Shown here: one piece after another, positions 21,877 to 36,500 of the stretch
Position numbering within the stretch: position 1 is the stretch's first letter
Layout of the letters: every line of letters starts with the position of its first letter
Origin: Eustoma russellianum
Lineage: Eukaryota > Streptophyta > Magnoliopsida > Gentianales > Gentianaceae
Assembly (NCBI GenBank): GCA_036186865.1
Contig: AP025062.1
Coordinates: 33,552,631 to 33,616,630 of the forward strand
DNA length: 64,000 bases
Reading direction: 5' to 3'
Made by a program: the position numbers and the translations under genes
Notes under the pieces: model-generated
Seen by the model: only the letters and a program-made list of their open reading frames with translations
Told to the model about the DNA's origin: nothing
The model's database searches: none

Positions 21877-24800
21877 GAGCTATCCTAGTATGTTCAGTAC
21901 CTGCCAACGTGTTATTTGATAGTGGCGCTAGCCACTCCTTTATATCCAAGAAATTTGCAAAGAACATTGAGCAAACCCCAACCTATAGTGATGCATCCTA
22001 TAGAATCCAAGCAGCTGGGGACCAGGTGCTTGTATCTTACCATGTTTTCAGAAATTGCAAACTTGAGTTCGATAGTCATCGGTTTGATGCCGATCTGATT
22101 CCCATACCCATGACGGACTTCGATGTGATTCGTAGGATGGACTGGCTCTCCAGGAATTATGCCAACATCGATTATAGTGAAAAACAAGTTACCTTTAAAG
22201 ATCCCACACGTAAAGAGGTGACCTTTCAAGGAGGATCGAAGTTACGGAAGTGTCCTAAGAACATTTATATAACTGTGATTCGCGCTAATAAGGAACTGAA
22301 GAAAGGACATGAGGGATATATTGTCTATGCAATAAATGATGATCAAGCACCCTCAGATCTGTCTCAAGTCCCAGTAGTTCGTGAATACCCAGATGTCTTT
22401 CCAGAAGAGTTACCAGGTCTTCCTCCAGACCAGGAGATATCTTTTGAAATCAACTTGGTTCCAGGAGCTGAACCAATATCAAAGGCTCCCTACCGAATAG
22501 CACCTGCGGAACTAAAAGAGCTGAAGGAACAGCTGCGCGAATTGCTGGAAAAGAAACTTATTCGCCCAAGTGTTTCACCTTGGGGAGCTCCCGTACTGTT
22601 CGTCAGAAAAAGGACGGAAGTATGCAGTTATATATTTACTATCGGGAGCTCAACAAAATCACTATAAAGATTAAGCACCCAGTGCCAAGGATCGACGATC
22701 TGTTCGATCAGCTTTGGGTAAGCAAACTAAAACTTTATTTTAGTAATGAATCAGTTGTAAACCTTATCTAAAGGTATCATGATGCAGGGGGCAAGGATTT
22801 TTAGTAAAGTTGATCTTCGCTCTGGATATTTCCAATTGAAGATCAAGGCTGAGGACGTCCAGAAAACTGCATTCAGAACCGGTTATGGACATTACGAAAT
22901 TCTAGTAATGCCATTCGGACTGACCAACGCTCCTGCAGCATTTATGGATCTAACGAATCGAGTCTTTCAAGACCAAGTAGACAAGTTCGTTGTAGTCTTC
23001 ATCGATGACATTCTGATCTACTCACCTGATGAAGAGACCCACACAAACCATTTAAGGGTCGTTCTGGACATTCTACGAAGAAAACAGTTGTATGCGAAAT
23101 TTAGCAAATGTGAGTTCTGGCTATGAAGTGTAGCATTTCTGGGACATGTAATATCTGAAGAAGGCATATCCGTAGACCCCAAGAAAATCGAGGCAATCAC
23201 GGAGTGACCCAGACCGACCAACGTTACAGAGGTACGAATTTTTCTCGGTCTCGCCGGTTACTATCGTAAGTTTGTGGAAGGATTTTCTCAAATCGCTATG
23301 CCTCTTAACCGTTTGACCCAGAAGAAAACCAAGTTTGAATGAACCTCAGATTGCGAAAAGAGTTTTACTAAATTAGAAGAGAAACTGACCTCCGCCCCAG
23401 TTTTAGCACAACCCATTCCTGGAGAAAACATCGTAGTATACAGTGATGCCTCTAAGAACGGACTGGGATGTGTACTGATGCAAAAAGATCGAGTGATTGC
23501 ATACGCATCCCGACAATTGAAACCATTTGAACAAAACTACCCAGTACATGACCTCAAATTAGCTGTCGTGGTCTTTGCACTAAAAATATGGAGGCACTAT
23601 CTATACGGTGAAAAGTGCGAAATTTTCACAGACCACAAGAGCCTCAGTATCTATTCACCCAAAAAGAGCTAAACATGCGTCAGCGCCGATGGCTAGAATT
23701 AATGAAAGACTACGACTTATCAATTCAGTATCATCCAGGGAAAGCCAACAAGGTAGCTGATGCATTAAGTAGAAAAACAAGTCATCTGCGTCAACCACCT
23801 TTGCAGCGTGACATGGAAGAATTTGATCTGGAGGAGGTTGATTCAATTGAAGGCATGCTGGCAAAGATGGTGTTAATTCCTTCGCTGATAGACAAGATTA
23901 AAGAAGAACAAGAAAAGGATGAAACCTTAAAGAAGATAAAGGACCGGGTGAGAATGAAATCCTCTGAAGAGTTTAAAATAAAAAACGACAACAGTTTATG
24001 GTTTCGAGAAAGACTGTGTGTACCCAATGACGAAGACATACTGAATGAAGTTCTTCGGGAAGCCCATAACTCTCGGTTATCTATTCACCCTGGAGCCAAT
24101 AAGATGTATCAAGATTTAAAGCAACGATTCTGGTGGCATGGCATGAAAAGACATATTGCGGAATTCGTAGAAAAGTGCCTCGTGTGCCAGAGAGTGAAAG
24201 CGGAACATCAGAAACCCGCTGGGCTGTTACAACCTCTGGAAGTTCCCGAATGGAAATGGGACCACATTACTATGGATTTTGTTACGGACCTACCCAGAAC
24301 AAGGAACGAATACGATACCATTTGGGTAGTCGTGGATCGCCTAACAAAATCCGCTCACTTCATGGCTATGACAATCAAGGCTCCAATGGAAAAATTGGCT
24401 ACGATGTATGTTGAACAAATTGTAAGTCTACATGGAGTACCCTTAAGTATCGTATGTGACCCCGACCCTCGCTTCACATCACGATTTTGGACAGCTTTTC
24501 AGAAAGCGATGGGCATGGAGATCCACATGAGCTCGGCATTTCATCCCCAAACTGATGGTCAATCGGAAAGAACCATTCAGACATTAGAAGACATGTTGTG
24601 ATCTTGCGTACTTGACTTTGGGGGAAGCTGGGATCGAAGTCTCAAGCTGGTAGAAATTTCTTATAACAATAGTTACCATCGATCCATAGGGATGGCTCCG
24701 TATGAAGCACTTTATGGAAGAAAATGTTGATCTCCACTCTACTGGGATGAAATAGGAGATAAGATTCTTACTGGACCCGATCTAGTGGAACAGACTCGAG

Positions 24801-25312
24801 AGAAAGTAAAAATCATACAGCAAAAGTTACAAGTGGCCCAAGATAGAAGCAACGTTTGGGCAGATGAGAAGAGGCGACCATTGGAATTTCAAGTCGGGGA
24901 GAAAGTGTTTTTAAGGGTATCGCCGACAAAAGGAGTTAAAAGATTCGGTATCAAAGGGAAGTTGAGGCCAAGATTTATTGGGCCATATGAGGTTCTTGAA
25001 AAGATTGGGGAAGTTGCTTATCGACTCGCTCTACCGCCCACATTATATCAAATACATGACGTATTTCATGTATCCCAACTTCGACGGTATGTGCACGATC
25101 CTAGCCATGTTATAAAGGAACAACCTTTGAAGCTGGAAGCCGACACGACATATGAGGAAGAACCAGAAAAGATAGTTGATCGTAAGGAAAAGGTGCTAAG
25201 GAAACGATCAATACCAATGGTCAAGGTGCAGTGGAAGAACCATTCTGTGGATGAATCTACCTGGGAAGTAGAAGACAACATGAAGAACGTGTACCCTCAC
25301 CTCTTTGATTAG
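21877..25312 (+). pseudogene. pol: Gypsy-C pol remnant (protease to chromodomain)
   Basis: Order: protease (VLFDSGASHSF near 21909), reverse transcriptase split by intron 2 (FIDDILIYS near 22999-23025), RNase H (YSDASKNGLG near 23440), integrase (zinc-binding HPGANK, then core VVDRLTKSAHF and HPQTDGQSERT) and a C-terminal chromodomain (VQWKNHSVDESTWE near 25225-25266). Frameshifts near 22610 and 23645. Stops at 23124, 23205, 23340, 24599 and 24728, mostly TGA at Trp or Arg codons. Long stretches are still open (for example 23615-24601), so decay is moderate. Confidence 0.92.
22718..22787 (+). other. Intron 2 of gypsy-C (70 bp, phase 0)
   Basis: Donor GTAAGC, acceptor GATGCAG, with the shared TATCTAAAG about 20 nt upstream of the acceptor. 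It splits the reverse transcriptase at the same codon as in gypsy-A and gypsy-B. Confidence 0.82.
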
Positions 25313-25356
25313 CACTTTTAAGTTTCGAGGACGAAACTTATAATAAGGAGGGAGGA
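25313..25356 (+). promoter_or_regulatory. Gypsy-C stem-loop and polypurine tract
   Basis: AAGTTTCGAGGACGAAACTT at 25320-25339 has 8-bp perfect arms. It is followed by AAGGAGGGAGGA abutting the 3' LTR, the likely plus-strand primer. Confidence 0.88.
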
Positions 25357-28300
25357 TGTTGTAACCAAATAGGGAATCCTTTTGCACCTGTGATCTATTT
25401 AAGTGAATATGTGACAAGATATGATTACAATTATAATTTATTGAGTTGATGACTATTATTATAGATTACGTTGCGGGAAGTAATATACGTATATATTTTT
25501 CGAGCGTGAATATTGGACCATGAAGAGAGTCCCAATTCACCCCCAAGTGCTTGGGAGGTTTCGACCACAAGGTTAGGGAAGGCCCCAATTGAATTTTTAA
25601 GATTGTAAGGGCCATCTTCTAAGTAAGCTAATAAGCCCTTAGAACAAGTGGGTAATAGCAAGAAGATTTGATTGCAACCCAACATTTCCTTTTCCTTTCT
25701 TTCGGCCCTTAGCCCAAAGAGGGCTCAAGCATTTTTTTTCTAATTAACCATTTTAAAGGAAAACAAAGGAAAATAAAATAAAATAAATAGTAGAAAAAAG
25801 GGGGGGAACTACCCTAATTAAGGAATGTTGGGGTCATTATAGACCCCAACCGCCGGGTGAGAAGGCAATATCCAACCAAGGGGGAGACTTTTCTACACCA
25901 TAGTTAAACTAACCATGATTAAAGAAAGTAACTAAGGTTAGATCCACAAGTAATCATGGTTAGACTAAAGTAACTAAGGTTAAGGATAAAGTAACCTTGG
26001 TTTACTAAAGAAACCAAGGTTACTCCCCTTAACCTTACCATAGTAATTCTAACTCTCCTACACCCCTCCCCAACGGCTAAAACATAGCCAGAAGAAGAGA
26101 ACTCCCTCTAAGATCATACTTGAGAATTCTCCAAACCGTCTCTAAATACTCAAGAACTTCAACTGCAAGAAGAACTCCTTCTCTTCCTTTCTCTCCAAAC
26201 TACACGGCCAAGGGAGCAACCAAGAAGGTTTAGGTTCTTCCAAGACTAAGAGATATTAGGTAAGTGTTCTTAGCCCTCTTGAGAAGATATTTACATTTCC
26301 ATGAGATGAAACTTATAGTGCTATTCTTCTCGCTCATAACCGTGACCTTCAAGGTCACTAGGTTCAACAAATCTCTAGCTTTTGAGGACTCTAGGCTAGA
26401 GAAGCTTGAATACTACTCAAGCTCCTTTTTGGTAAGTCCATCTAGCCCTCACTAAGTGTATATTTCAGTTAAAGATGTAAACTAATCCTTTATCTCTTTT
26501 CCCTTCCACCACCGTGGGATACATGCATAGAAGAGAAGAAAGATTTCAACTTTCCATACACCTATCAAGAAGAGTAAGCAAAAAAGGCAAGTACACTATA
26601 CTTTTTGAAGCTTTGATGTGAGAGTGCTTGCATGAATGGATAGATAACCCTTAATACTTAATCTTAGTTGTGATATGCTAAACCTTGATGCATAACCTTT
26701 CGGCCAAGGGCCTAGGTGGTGTATTTGTGTGAGTTCTTGCTTAAAGGTGGATTCTTTAGTGGTTTTATGCACTATTATGTTGTAATCTAGGATGAACATG
26801 CTAAAGATCTCTTCTTTTCCCATGGTTAGGGCACACGGTAAAGAGAGTTAAAGGAATAGGGGTGGTTTTGCATGAAATAGTAAATTATGGGGTGAAGTGG
26901 AGACAAGATTATGCTTTTGTGTGGTAAGCTTGACATGTTCCTTGTGGATATATTATTTTGCCTTGCATGTACCGAAAAAGGGCTTTTAGTGACTAGGGTG
27001 CATATGCACCAATATTGTTGTTAATGTTGTTTTGGTGGGAATGTGGTAAACTTAGCCAAAGGATGATGTATTTGGTGAACAAACTGTTTCGTAGGAAATT
27101 GCATATGATGTTTGTAGCATGTTGAATCTGTAAATTCCCCATGAAAAGGGTAAGTTTGAAGTTTAATAAAGTGTTTATGACAAACAATGCAATTTAGGGC
27201 CATTTAGGAAGGAAAAGTGTCAAACTATGGAATTCACTGGAGCATGGCAGATTTTAGGCTGTTTTGTGAGACCTGAAAAAGAGACCTTAGGGACCTTCAA
27301 TTTCATTGATTTTTGGTATGACACTATCCTTATGTGTATCTTATATATGAGAGTTGGAATTTTGTTAAAAAGATTTACGGATTATTTTTAGTAAAATGTT
27401 TACTAAAACTGGTCATGCTGGAATTTCACTGGACTGGACAGATTTTATACGACATAATGAGATACCGTAAAATGGACCATAGGAATATGCAATTGAGCTA
27501 ATTTTTGGGATGATACTAGCCCTAGGTGTTTACTAAGCTTTAGAGCTGGAATTTCTGAAAAAGAGTTTACGGTGTGGTCACACTTGAATTTGAAGTAAAA
27601 TCGGTCAATCCAGAAATCTGCATGAAGCGGTTTTAGGAAAAAGAATAAATGACACCTTTAACGATATTATAAATCCGCAAAATTTATTTACCAACTACTT
27701 AATACTTAGAGGAACCCATCTATGTAAACTACTTATTTTTAGAATGACTAATTGAAGGGTAAACACCATAAATAAATGGGCATCACTAATCTGAGATTTT
27801 AGGCAGAATTGAGGAACTTAGTATATGGCCTTAACCGAATGGACTTAGGCTAGTTATTCGACTTGGGTTTACAATCACCAATTAATGGAATGTTAATAAT
27901 ACGTTTTCAAAGCTGGCCCAAATTAAAAGAGGTTAATGGACTCACATGAAAGACCAAAGAAAGGGGCGCTGAATTGCCGAAATTCAGCAGCCTTGTTTCG
28001 TGATTAATTAAACTAAGTGTCTTACGCATTTTGTATCGTCACAAGAATTTTATTATGAACAAATAACGCATTTTTATGCATAGACATAACGAGCATTATT
28101 GTTAGTGGGCCTAACCACAAGGGTTTAGGGCCGAATATAAGGAGTGTTCATGCTGGAAATTTTCCAGCATAACGACGAGTTGTACATATGTGTATACGTA
28201 ACGCATTATGTCATAGTTTGTATAAAACATGTCATGCATTGCATCATCATCACTTACATAATTTATGGCATTTGTTTTATGTGAAAGAAAGATGAAAAGC

Positions 28301-29396
28301 GTTTTTAAAGAAATGATCCTGTTTTAAAAGAACGTTTCCCACTGGTACCGTGTGTGTATGTGCCTGGCCAGTAAGGACCCGACCAGATCCAGGGTTAATT
28401 GATCTGATGATATGACCGTTCAGGCCCAGAGAGAATAGACCTGATATGGACTGTTTAGGCCCAGAGAGAATAGACCAGATAAGTGATGATGTTACCGTTC
28501 CGAATCCGGGAATAATAGATTCGAAGGGGAGACGTTACCGCCTCAGATCCGGGAAGATAGATCTGAACACTCTATGGTTTTCTTGACGATGATGTTTTGA
28601 AATAAAAGCATGAAAGATAATATTCTCATTTTTATCATGATGCATCACACGTACATATGTATGCATGTCACGTTTATTGAGTCATCGTGTAGTGACACAT
28701 GATACTTAGGCTAAGTTTTTATAACTTGGTAGTTCCTAAGTATGACCTCATTAAGTGATGATCCTTGTTATGTTACGAGTTGATGCAAGTTATAGTCTCT
28801 TGTTGTTTTGTTCTTTATTAAGTAACGATTTTGTTTAAGCTATGATCTTGATACATTAAGTGTTGATCACTATCGAATATTGGATGGAGGACAGGTATGT
28901 CTCTAAACCGAAATTTTTGGGGTTCGGCTCTTGTATGCACTTTCCATTTAATCCTCAATTAATATAGTATACTTGCTGGTGACTTTGTCACTCACCCCCT
29001 ATTTTTCCTCCCAGAGGCTGCAGGGAATAAAGTAGAGTGGATTGAGGATGAACCTAGGGTTCCCTACCCATGAGTGCAACGAAGGATGGATGGAATAGGA
29101 GACGTGACATGCCGATTTTGACTGATGAGTGATTATGTAATCGTGTTGGGAAACATTTACTTTTGAGGATTTTGGTACATTTGACTTGGGTTGTAAAACT
29201 AAGAATTATCTCGTGAACGTTTTTAATTTAAAGTTTTTATTCTGCCACGGTTTCGCTTACTTGATGACGTATAAGCACAAAAATCCATGCATTTTATCAT
29301 GGATTACGATACGTTATGGATCGACGCCTGGTACTCTCCTTAGTGAAGTACGGCGGGTGCACTGGTTTAGGCTAAGCCGGGATGCGGAGCGCCACA
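25357..29396 (+). repeat. Gypsy-C 3' LTR (4040 bp)
   Basis: Homologous along its length to 16203-20273. It is about 30 bp shorter mainly because its dyad array (28374-28568) has one unit fewer. No credible gene. Confidence 0.95.
28374..28568 (+). repeat. Hairpin-forming tandem array, gypsy-C 3' LTR
   Basis: Five units, with arms AGATC/GATCT, AGGCC/GACCT, AGGCC/GACCA, GAATC/GATTC and AGATC/GATCT. One unit fewer than the 5' LTR of the same element. Confidence 0.78.
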
Positions 29397-30087
29397 GCTG
29401 GGATAAAAGTCTTAAGCTAGTCGAATTTTTCTACAGTAACAGCTTCCATAGATCCATCGGGATGGCACTTTATGAAGCATTGTATGGGCGAAAATGTCGG
29501 TCTCCACTCTATTGGGACGAGATTGGAGATAAGATCTATACGGGACCTGACATTTTTGAGAAAACACGAGAAAAGGTAAAGATTGTTCGACAAAGATTGA
29601 AAGCAGCACAGGATAGGAGTAAGATATGGGCTGATGAAAGGAGAGACCGTTGGAGTTTCAAGAAGGAGAAAATTTTTTCTTAAAGATCTCTCCGTCTAAA
29701 GGAATCAAGAGGTTCGGCATAAAAGGGAAATTGAGCCCAAGATTCATTGGACCATATGAAGTTCTAGAAAGAGTCGGTGAAGTTGCATATCGCTTGGCGT
29801 TGCCCCCATCACTGTCCCAACTACATGATGTGTTTCATATCTCCCAACTTCGCCGATATTTCTATGACCCAAGTCACGTTCTTGAGGATCATCAACTGAA
29901 GGTTGAAGAAGATGCATCTTATATAGAGGAGCCCCTAAAGATCATTGATTGCAAAGAAAAGAAGTTGAGAAAGAGATCCATACCTATGCTAAAGGTTCAG
30001 TGGAAGTACCATTCGGGAGAAGAAGCCACATGGGAAACAGAGGAAGACATGAAGAATAGATACCCCATCTTTTTGACTAGTCTCTGA
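29397..30087 (+). pseudogene. pol: Gypsy-A pol remnant, part 2 (integrase end and chromodomain)
   Basis: This resumes gypsy-A integrase after the nested gypsy-C. Text such as RSIGMALYEALYGRKCRSPLY, then the integrase C-terminal fold (IKGKLSPRFIGPYEVLERVG) and chromodomain (VQWKYHSGEEATWE), ends in TGA at 30085-30087. A frameshift near 29650-29680 divides it. Confidence 0.92.
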
Positions 30088-30124
30088 AGTTTCGAGGACG
30101 AAACTTATGTTAAGGGGGGGAGGA
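30088..30124 (+). promoter_or_regulatory. Gypsy-A stem-loop and polypurine tract
   Basis: GAAGTTTCGAGGACGAAACTT starts here (8-bp arms), followed by AAGGGGGGGAGGA directly before the 3' LTR. Confidence 0.88.
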
Positions 30125-33100
30125 TGTTGCACCCCAACTGTACCGTACTCGAAACCATGATGATGTGATATAATGAAACATTGATTCTTCCAAGTCCATT
30201 TTAATTAAGTTATATTAGCGCTTCTTTACTTAAATTCATTTAAGATGGATACTAAATAATTATATAAGTGGATGTCATAAGGTATGTAAAATGAATATTT
30301 AGCCCTTCCAAGACCTTGGAAAATCGGCCAAAGGGCCTTGATGAACCTTAGAATAAATTCCTTTCATAAGAAAGGAAACCTAAAAATCATATGTAAGAAA
30401 TTATGTAATATAAATAATTATATAAGTATGAAAGTGAGGGAGGACCAAATACCCTCCCTAGGCCTCAAGACTTTCGGCCAAGGCCCAAGGGAAAGTCTCT
30501 AGAACCCTCTCCATTATTCTAGTCCATGTTTAATATTTAGAATATCTAATTGTTGTAATTAAATAATAAAATAAAGGAAAGAACAACATGCATGAACTAC
30601 TAGGTAGGAGAAATAGTAAACTAATACATCCTAATTCTAAGAAAATCGGCCACCAAGGAGTTCTAGAAGACTCCTTGGTCTTAATCTTTGCAAGACATCT
30701 TAGATTTAAGGAAATAAATTATTGTGAAGCATGCAAAAAAAAGAAAAGAATAAAATAATAAAAAGGGGCAAGCATGGGAGGCAAAAGCTTCACCTCTCCA
30801 AGACCAAGACCATCTTTTTGCATTTTTCATGAAACCTTGCCCCCTTCCGTCCCCATGCGCAAGCCACTCCCCCTTTCCCTCCACCATTATGTCTTCTTTT
30901 AATACTACCTAGAAGCTTCACCCCATTTTCATCTTGAACTCACTCAAGAAACCCTAGCAAGACAACACTTAAGCTATTTCATCTCCTTCAACCACCACAA
31001 TATACGGCCCTAACCTTGGTGTTACAGGATTCAACACAACTTCCATTTCCAAGCTCAAGAAGCATCTAGGTAAGTCTCCTTTCAAACATATTAAGTGAAT
31101 TCTCTATGTAAAATAATGGAGCTCACATGGGTCCTTTTTATTTTACTCAAAACCGTGACCTTCATGGTCACTAGGTACAAGATTTTCAATCCTTTTACTG
31201 GTGCAAGATCTTGCTAGTTGAAGCTCCCTTCAAAACCTCATCTTGGTAAGTAGATCTAACATCAAGATAGTTCTCCTTTTATTTAAGATGATGACTAACA
31301 TTCTTCTTTTCCTCCCTTCCAGAAACCGTGTGCTCTATGGATAAAAGAGGAGGAAAATTTCAGCTCATTTCATCCAATATCCAAGCTAATAAAAGGCTCT
31401 AGCTTGAAGAGGCAAGTATACCTTAGACTCTCATGATTTATTTGAAGAATTAGTGACTTGAATGGCTAGTTGTTCTATGATATAAACTTTAGTTAAATAT
31501 ACTAAGTATTAAGCATGATACCTTAGTGATTCCTTAAGAAAAATGTCTTGCATGTGATTAATTCCTCCAAAGGTGAATTCTTTTCCTACATTCAATGTGG
31601 TATGAGGCTGTTTTAGGATGAAACAAGGTTCAACAAAGTGATTCTAGGCAAGAATGGTTCTTGGGTGAAGCTTGTGAAGCACTAAGATGGCATGCATGTG
31701 CTAGTTGTAATTTTATAAGGTTGTTTGGTGTGATTGAAATGAAATAGCATATAAATGTGTTGCATTCCTAAATAAACATTGTAAAATATGTTCATTGCAC
31801 CACACAAGTTTCGGCCAAAAAGAGGAAGGTGAGGGTGAGTTTTGAATCCAAGAAAGAACACATTTTGTGAGCACTAAGATATGTGAAATTTGCATGTTAG
31901 ATGATTTATTACATGAGTATGATTGTGCTCAATTTGAAATATGACATGGGTTATTTTGGTACAAGAACACGGGCTGTTTATGGAGTTTAAGTGATGCATA
32001 AATTACTTGTACCAAGAGTAGACTCAATAAAGTGCAACGTTGTATAAGTTGCAAAATGTTTTGTGGTAATTCAAATGGGACTTAACCAAAGGTATGGAAT
32101 CTGGAAAATACATGTAAAAAGGGTGTATTCAATGGCTAATAATTTATTCTATAAGAATAAGGTTAGTGGTTATATGCCTAACATGAAAAAGTGACAAAGG
32201 GCCAAACTACTTGAACAGGGCAGTTTTATGTAGTGTTTTGTGTAACCTAGAAATGGACACTAGGAAAGTGCAAATGAGCTAATTTTAGGTAGGATGCTAG
32301 TCCTGCATGTTTATGACGTTGTGGAGTGAGAATTTTGAAAAAAGGAATTATGGTTTTGTCACAATAAAGTTTTTAGTAAAACTGGTCATTCTAGAATCAG
32401 CATGTGACTAATTTCAAAAAAAAAAATTAAATGACCCCTTTAAAGTTATTGGATTACTCTGGAAATTTTATGATAATCACCTAAGACATAGAAGAGCATG
32501 TCCATGTAAATTAATCAACTTTGTATTATCGTTTCGATGGGTAACTATTGATTCAAAGTTGACGCACTAAAACTGGAAAATTGGGCAGAACAGAGGAATA
32601 AGTTAAGAGGACTTAATTTTGTTGATTTTGACCGATATGAACGGTTTGGGCCCATGAATATTAGTCCTTGAGGATTTTACTATGTTTTTCAGGCTTTGGC
32701 CCAATATAATTAAGGTTTTAAGGTCATGAAAATTAAGGTAAAGATGACTATTATACTGCTGGATTCAGCATTACACTTCTTAACAACTTAATGATTTAAG
32801 GGTCTTACTCATCTTAAAACGTTACGAAAATTTAATGACATGAATATAGGACCCCATGATGCATGTATATGACAAAGGATTATGAAAATAGGCCTGTTTG
32901 GTTAATTTTGGAAGCCTCATGAACAGAACGTAATATCTGGAAAAATTTCAGCACATGGAATTCATGTCTATGTCGTGACTTAAGCAATTTCTAAGATAGT
33001 CCATGACATGACTTGCATATCATTTCATGTATCATGCATGATCATAGCATCATGAAACTGATTTTATGGATTTCCGTATGCAAGCAGGTCTTTTCGATTC

Positions 33101-33194
33101 TAGCAAGTTTCCGTTATGCATATAATTTATTTATGGTCCCATGCTTTCAAAAGAAAAGTTCTATAATTTCCCTTGCCGGCTAAGCATGCTCTTA

Positions 33195-33450
33195 AACCGA
33201 GCTAGACCCGGGGTTAATAGGTCCGTTGACATGATATGTTCTTGACCCGTTCAGTCCGGGGTTAATTGATCTGATAATATGTTCTGGGCCCGTTCAGATC
33301 TGGGGTTAATTGATCTGATGATATGTTCTGGCCCGTTCAGACCCGGGGTTAATTGTTCTGAAGATATGTTCTGGACCCGTCCCAGACCCGGAGTTAATTG
33401 GTCTGTTAACATGTTCTGGACCCGTTCAGATCCGGGGTTAATTGATCTCA
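33195..33450 (+). repeat. Hairpin-forming tandem array, gypsy-A 3' LTR
   Basis: Six units homologous to those at 10877-11132. Three units keep perfect arms; others carry a single arm change or a deletion, consistent with decay. Confidence 0.82.
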
Positions 33451-33558
33451 CACTCTGTTTTCTTGATATTTATTTTATGGGACCAAATAATAATGTTTTT
33501 TCCCATGACATGACATCACACATTGCATCATGCATATTCCATGTGCACGTTACATGAT

Positions 33559-33563
33559 AGGAT
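33559..33563. repeat. Target-site duplication of solo LTR (AGGAT)
   Basis: The second copy is at 36619-36623. The uninterrupted site is visible in the 5' LTR near 11240. Confidence 0.95.
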
Positions 33564-36500
33564 TGTAGGATCTGCAAGGCACCACTAGAAGGGGAGAGTT
33601 GAATAGATGATACGGAAAGTGTGGTTTTTAAAATTTCTTTAAACTTGAACAATTCAAGTTCTGAAAACAGATTCTGTTTTCAGGACCTGTTTTAAAACGT
33701 TTTTAAAACCAGGTTAGAGGTCTCCAAAAATTATGACATTTTGAGAGAACTTAGCTTCAGATGTTATGAGGGTCCCCTAAAAATTTCAAATTAAAATTCA
33801 ACCTTTAACCCCTTCAAAAACCGTTGGTACTCAGATTATGCAAATCTGCCAGAAACGGTAGATGGTTTTGAAAAATTAATTCCTATTTGTGTGAACGTCC
33901 AAATGCTCTGAAACTTTAACCACTAACTCCTTATATACTATATTTAAATGGGTTGAAACAGTTTTAGAAAATTCTTTTGGGAAGTAGGTCAACTACAATC
34001 AAAGTCTCAACCTTTGCAAGTCTGAAAATCAGACTGCACTAGTCTCAGAACTTTTGATGTTTGATCGACTTATACTTATCCAAAAGGGTTGAAACTTGTT
34101 CCAAATTAACCCTAGAGCGTATGAGTATATTTCTGGAAATTTTTGTGCTTTTTGAAATTCGTTAACTATTTTTACGAATGCGAACAAGAAGGATAGTCAA
34201 TGCAGTAACTGAAAAGTAAATGCAGAAAGTAAATGGCACCAAGAATTTTATACTGGTTCGGTTATAAACAACCTACTCCAGTCTTCAAGGAACACCTTCC
34301 TTGGTTCACACTAATCACACACACGCAGTACACCTTACCGCAGGGTTGATAGAGTTACACCTAACTCCAACCCTTTACAAACCTTGTATGACGAGTACAA
34401 TTCACACGAACACCACCATCTTGCTAGAATGAAGATTGATCACACCTTGATCAATCTTTTACAAAGATGTATGAATGGTGGTTTATCTCAAGCATATTCA
34501 AGATTGAAAGAATATGAATACAATAGGCTTACAAGAAGAAAGAAAGAAAGAGAGAATGTAGAAGAAGAAGAACTAGGCTTTTGATCACTTTGATTTTGCA
34601 ATGCTTGGCCTTGTTTTTGTTTGCTCTCTTCTCTTTCCTTTTAACATGTGCAGCCGTCCCTTGTGTGGCCTTCCCCCTCTTGAAAATTATCTTTTAAGTC
34701 CTTGAGAGAGTGTAAGACATCATTGTGACAATGTCTTGCTTACTTGGTATCTTCTTATTGGATGATCATTTAAGCTTCGCTTACTTGGCACCTTCTTATT
34801 GGATGGATGTTGTCATCATTGATGACTTGGAAAAATCTGAGAATTTCACTTAAACATGTGCCAAAAATCATCACAAAATAACTTCCATAAATCATAAGAT
34901 ATATCACATAAATTGCAAGATAAAAATCCTTCCCAAACAAGGCATAATTTCGGCTATATAGTCATCTTGCCATGCTGAATTTTCAGCATGTGCACCATTT
35001 AATTTTATTCAAAATAATACCAAATATTCTTTGATTGTTTCTTTATAAAATGGATCACCAAGTTATGGTAAGTATTGCTATCATATGAGAAATGAACTTG
35101 GACACTTCCAAGCTAACAAATTCGGCCACCATGTCTTACAAATGCTGAAAAATTTTCAGCATGTGTAATATATAAACTATTACACTTTATTAATTTAAAT
35201 AATATTCAAAATCTTTCCATTTCTTCTTCTAATCAATCACACAATAAAAGATGATGGAATATATCACTTCGAATGTCATAAAATCGGCCACCCTATGTTT
35301 AGCATGCTGAAATTTTCAGCATGTGATATAAGAGAGATATATTTTGAATTCTTACCATTTGTAGCTTCTCTCTTCAATTCACCAACATTGTATGATTGAT
35401 CCTTGACCAATCAATATGCCAACAAGGCTCCAAATAAGCTCCATCTGCGCTGTAGGTGGCGTTGGAAATGATAGTGCATGTGCTGAAATTTATTTTTGCT
35501 AACTTTGTAAAATAATGCACATTTAATAATACACACATGTTATATTCCAATCAGCCCTTAATTTAATTTTCTAGAACACTTTAAGATGTATATCATATGT
35601 AAAAAGGGTCTAGATACGTGTCACATGATGTACCAAAAACGTTCCATGTGTTGTGTGTGTAGAAAACCGAATTTTTGATATTTATCGATTACCCGATTTT
35701 TCTCTAATTTAAATTCCAACTTTTGCACATATTATATATATTATGTTATACATAATATATATAATATATACTTTAAATCTCAGCACTTGGCTGGTTTAAA
35801 GTGGTACCATTAGCATGTGACAAAATTAAACTTGGAATCTTCACATTTTGGCCTTAATGTGGAGTAATTTGTGTGTGCCAACATGGAAAGTATTTTTTGA
35901 TAAAAATATCATGCATGGCACGAAATTTATGATGATTTTTGAAGTATAGGGGCTGGCCATTTATTTATGGCAAGTACGTGACACGTTGGCGAAGTTTCGG
36001 TATTCGCCCGGTACGACAAATTTCGGTTTAGAACCTTTTATCGTGTCGTATTTGATTTGTCATCACCATATCTTATATCATATGATATAAGACCTGAATA
36101 TACTCATAAGTATGAGTTAAGTATAGTGGTGTGACGTTAACGTACGTACGTAAAATATATAACGTGTCGGTAGTACGTTGGAATGCATGTGTATGTGCCT
36201 TTATTTAAAAAATCTGAAAATATATATTTATATATATGTGTGGCGTGTATACTTAATGAAAGGAGGAGGAGAAGACTTTCCTTCCTTAGCCTTGTTGCCT
36301 TTGTGCCTTTTCCAAATGTAGCTTCCTTTAATGAACTACTTAGTTTATTAAACTAAGTACTTCACTTAATGAACTAGTTTAGTTCATTAATGGTGGCACC
36401 TGAAAATAGTGTAAACACAACAAATGTTTGCCATATGATGTAAGCTTTAGTGCTTCATGGCTCGTTAGTACGGCAACATAATATATAAGCTAAATAAGGC

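Larger units (their letters stand above)
16203..29396 (+). mobile_element. Gypsy-C: chromovirus nested in gypsy-A integrase (13,194 bp)
   Basis: Termini are TGTTG and CCACA. The target duplication GCTGG is at 16198-16202 and 29397-29401. LTRs are 16203-20273 and 25357-29396. The internal region has the same gene and intron plan as gypsy-A and gypsy-B, but the LTR is a separate subfamily. LTR divergence by eye in a 500-bp sample is about 2-3%, younger than gypsy-A, as nesting demands. Gag and pol carry several stops and frameshifts, so it is not autonomous. Confidence 0.94.
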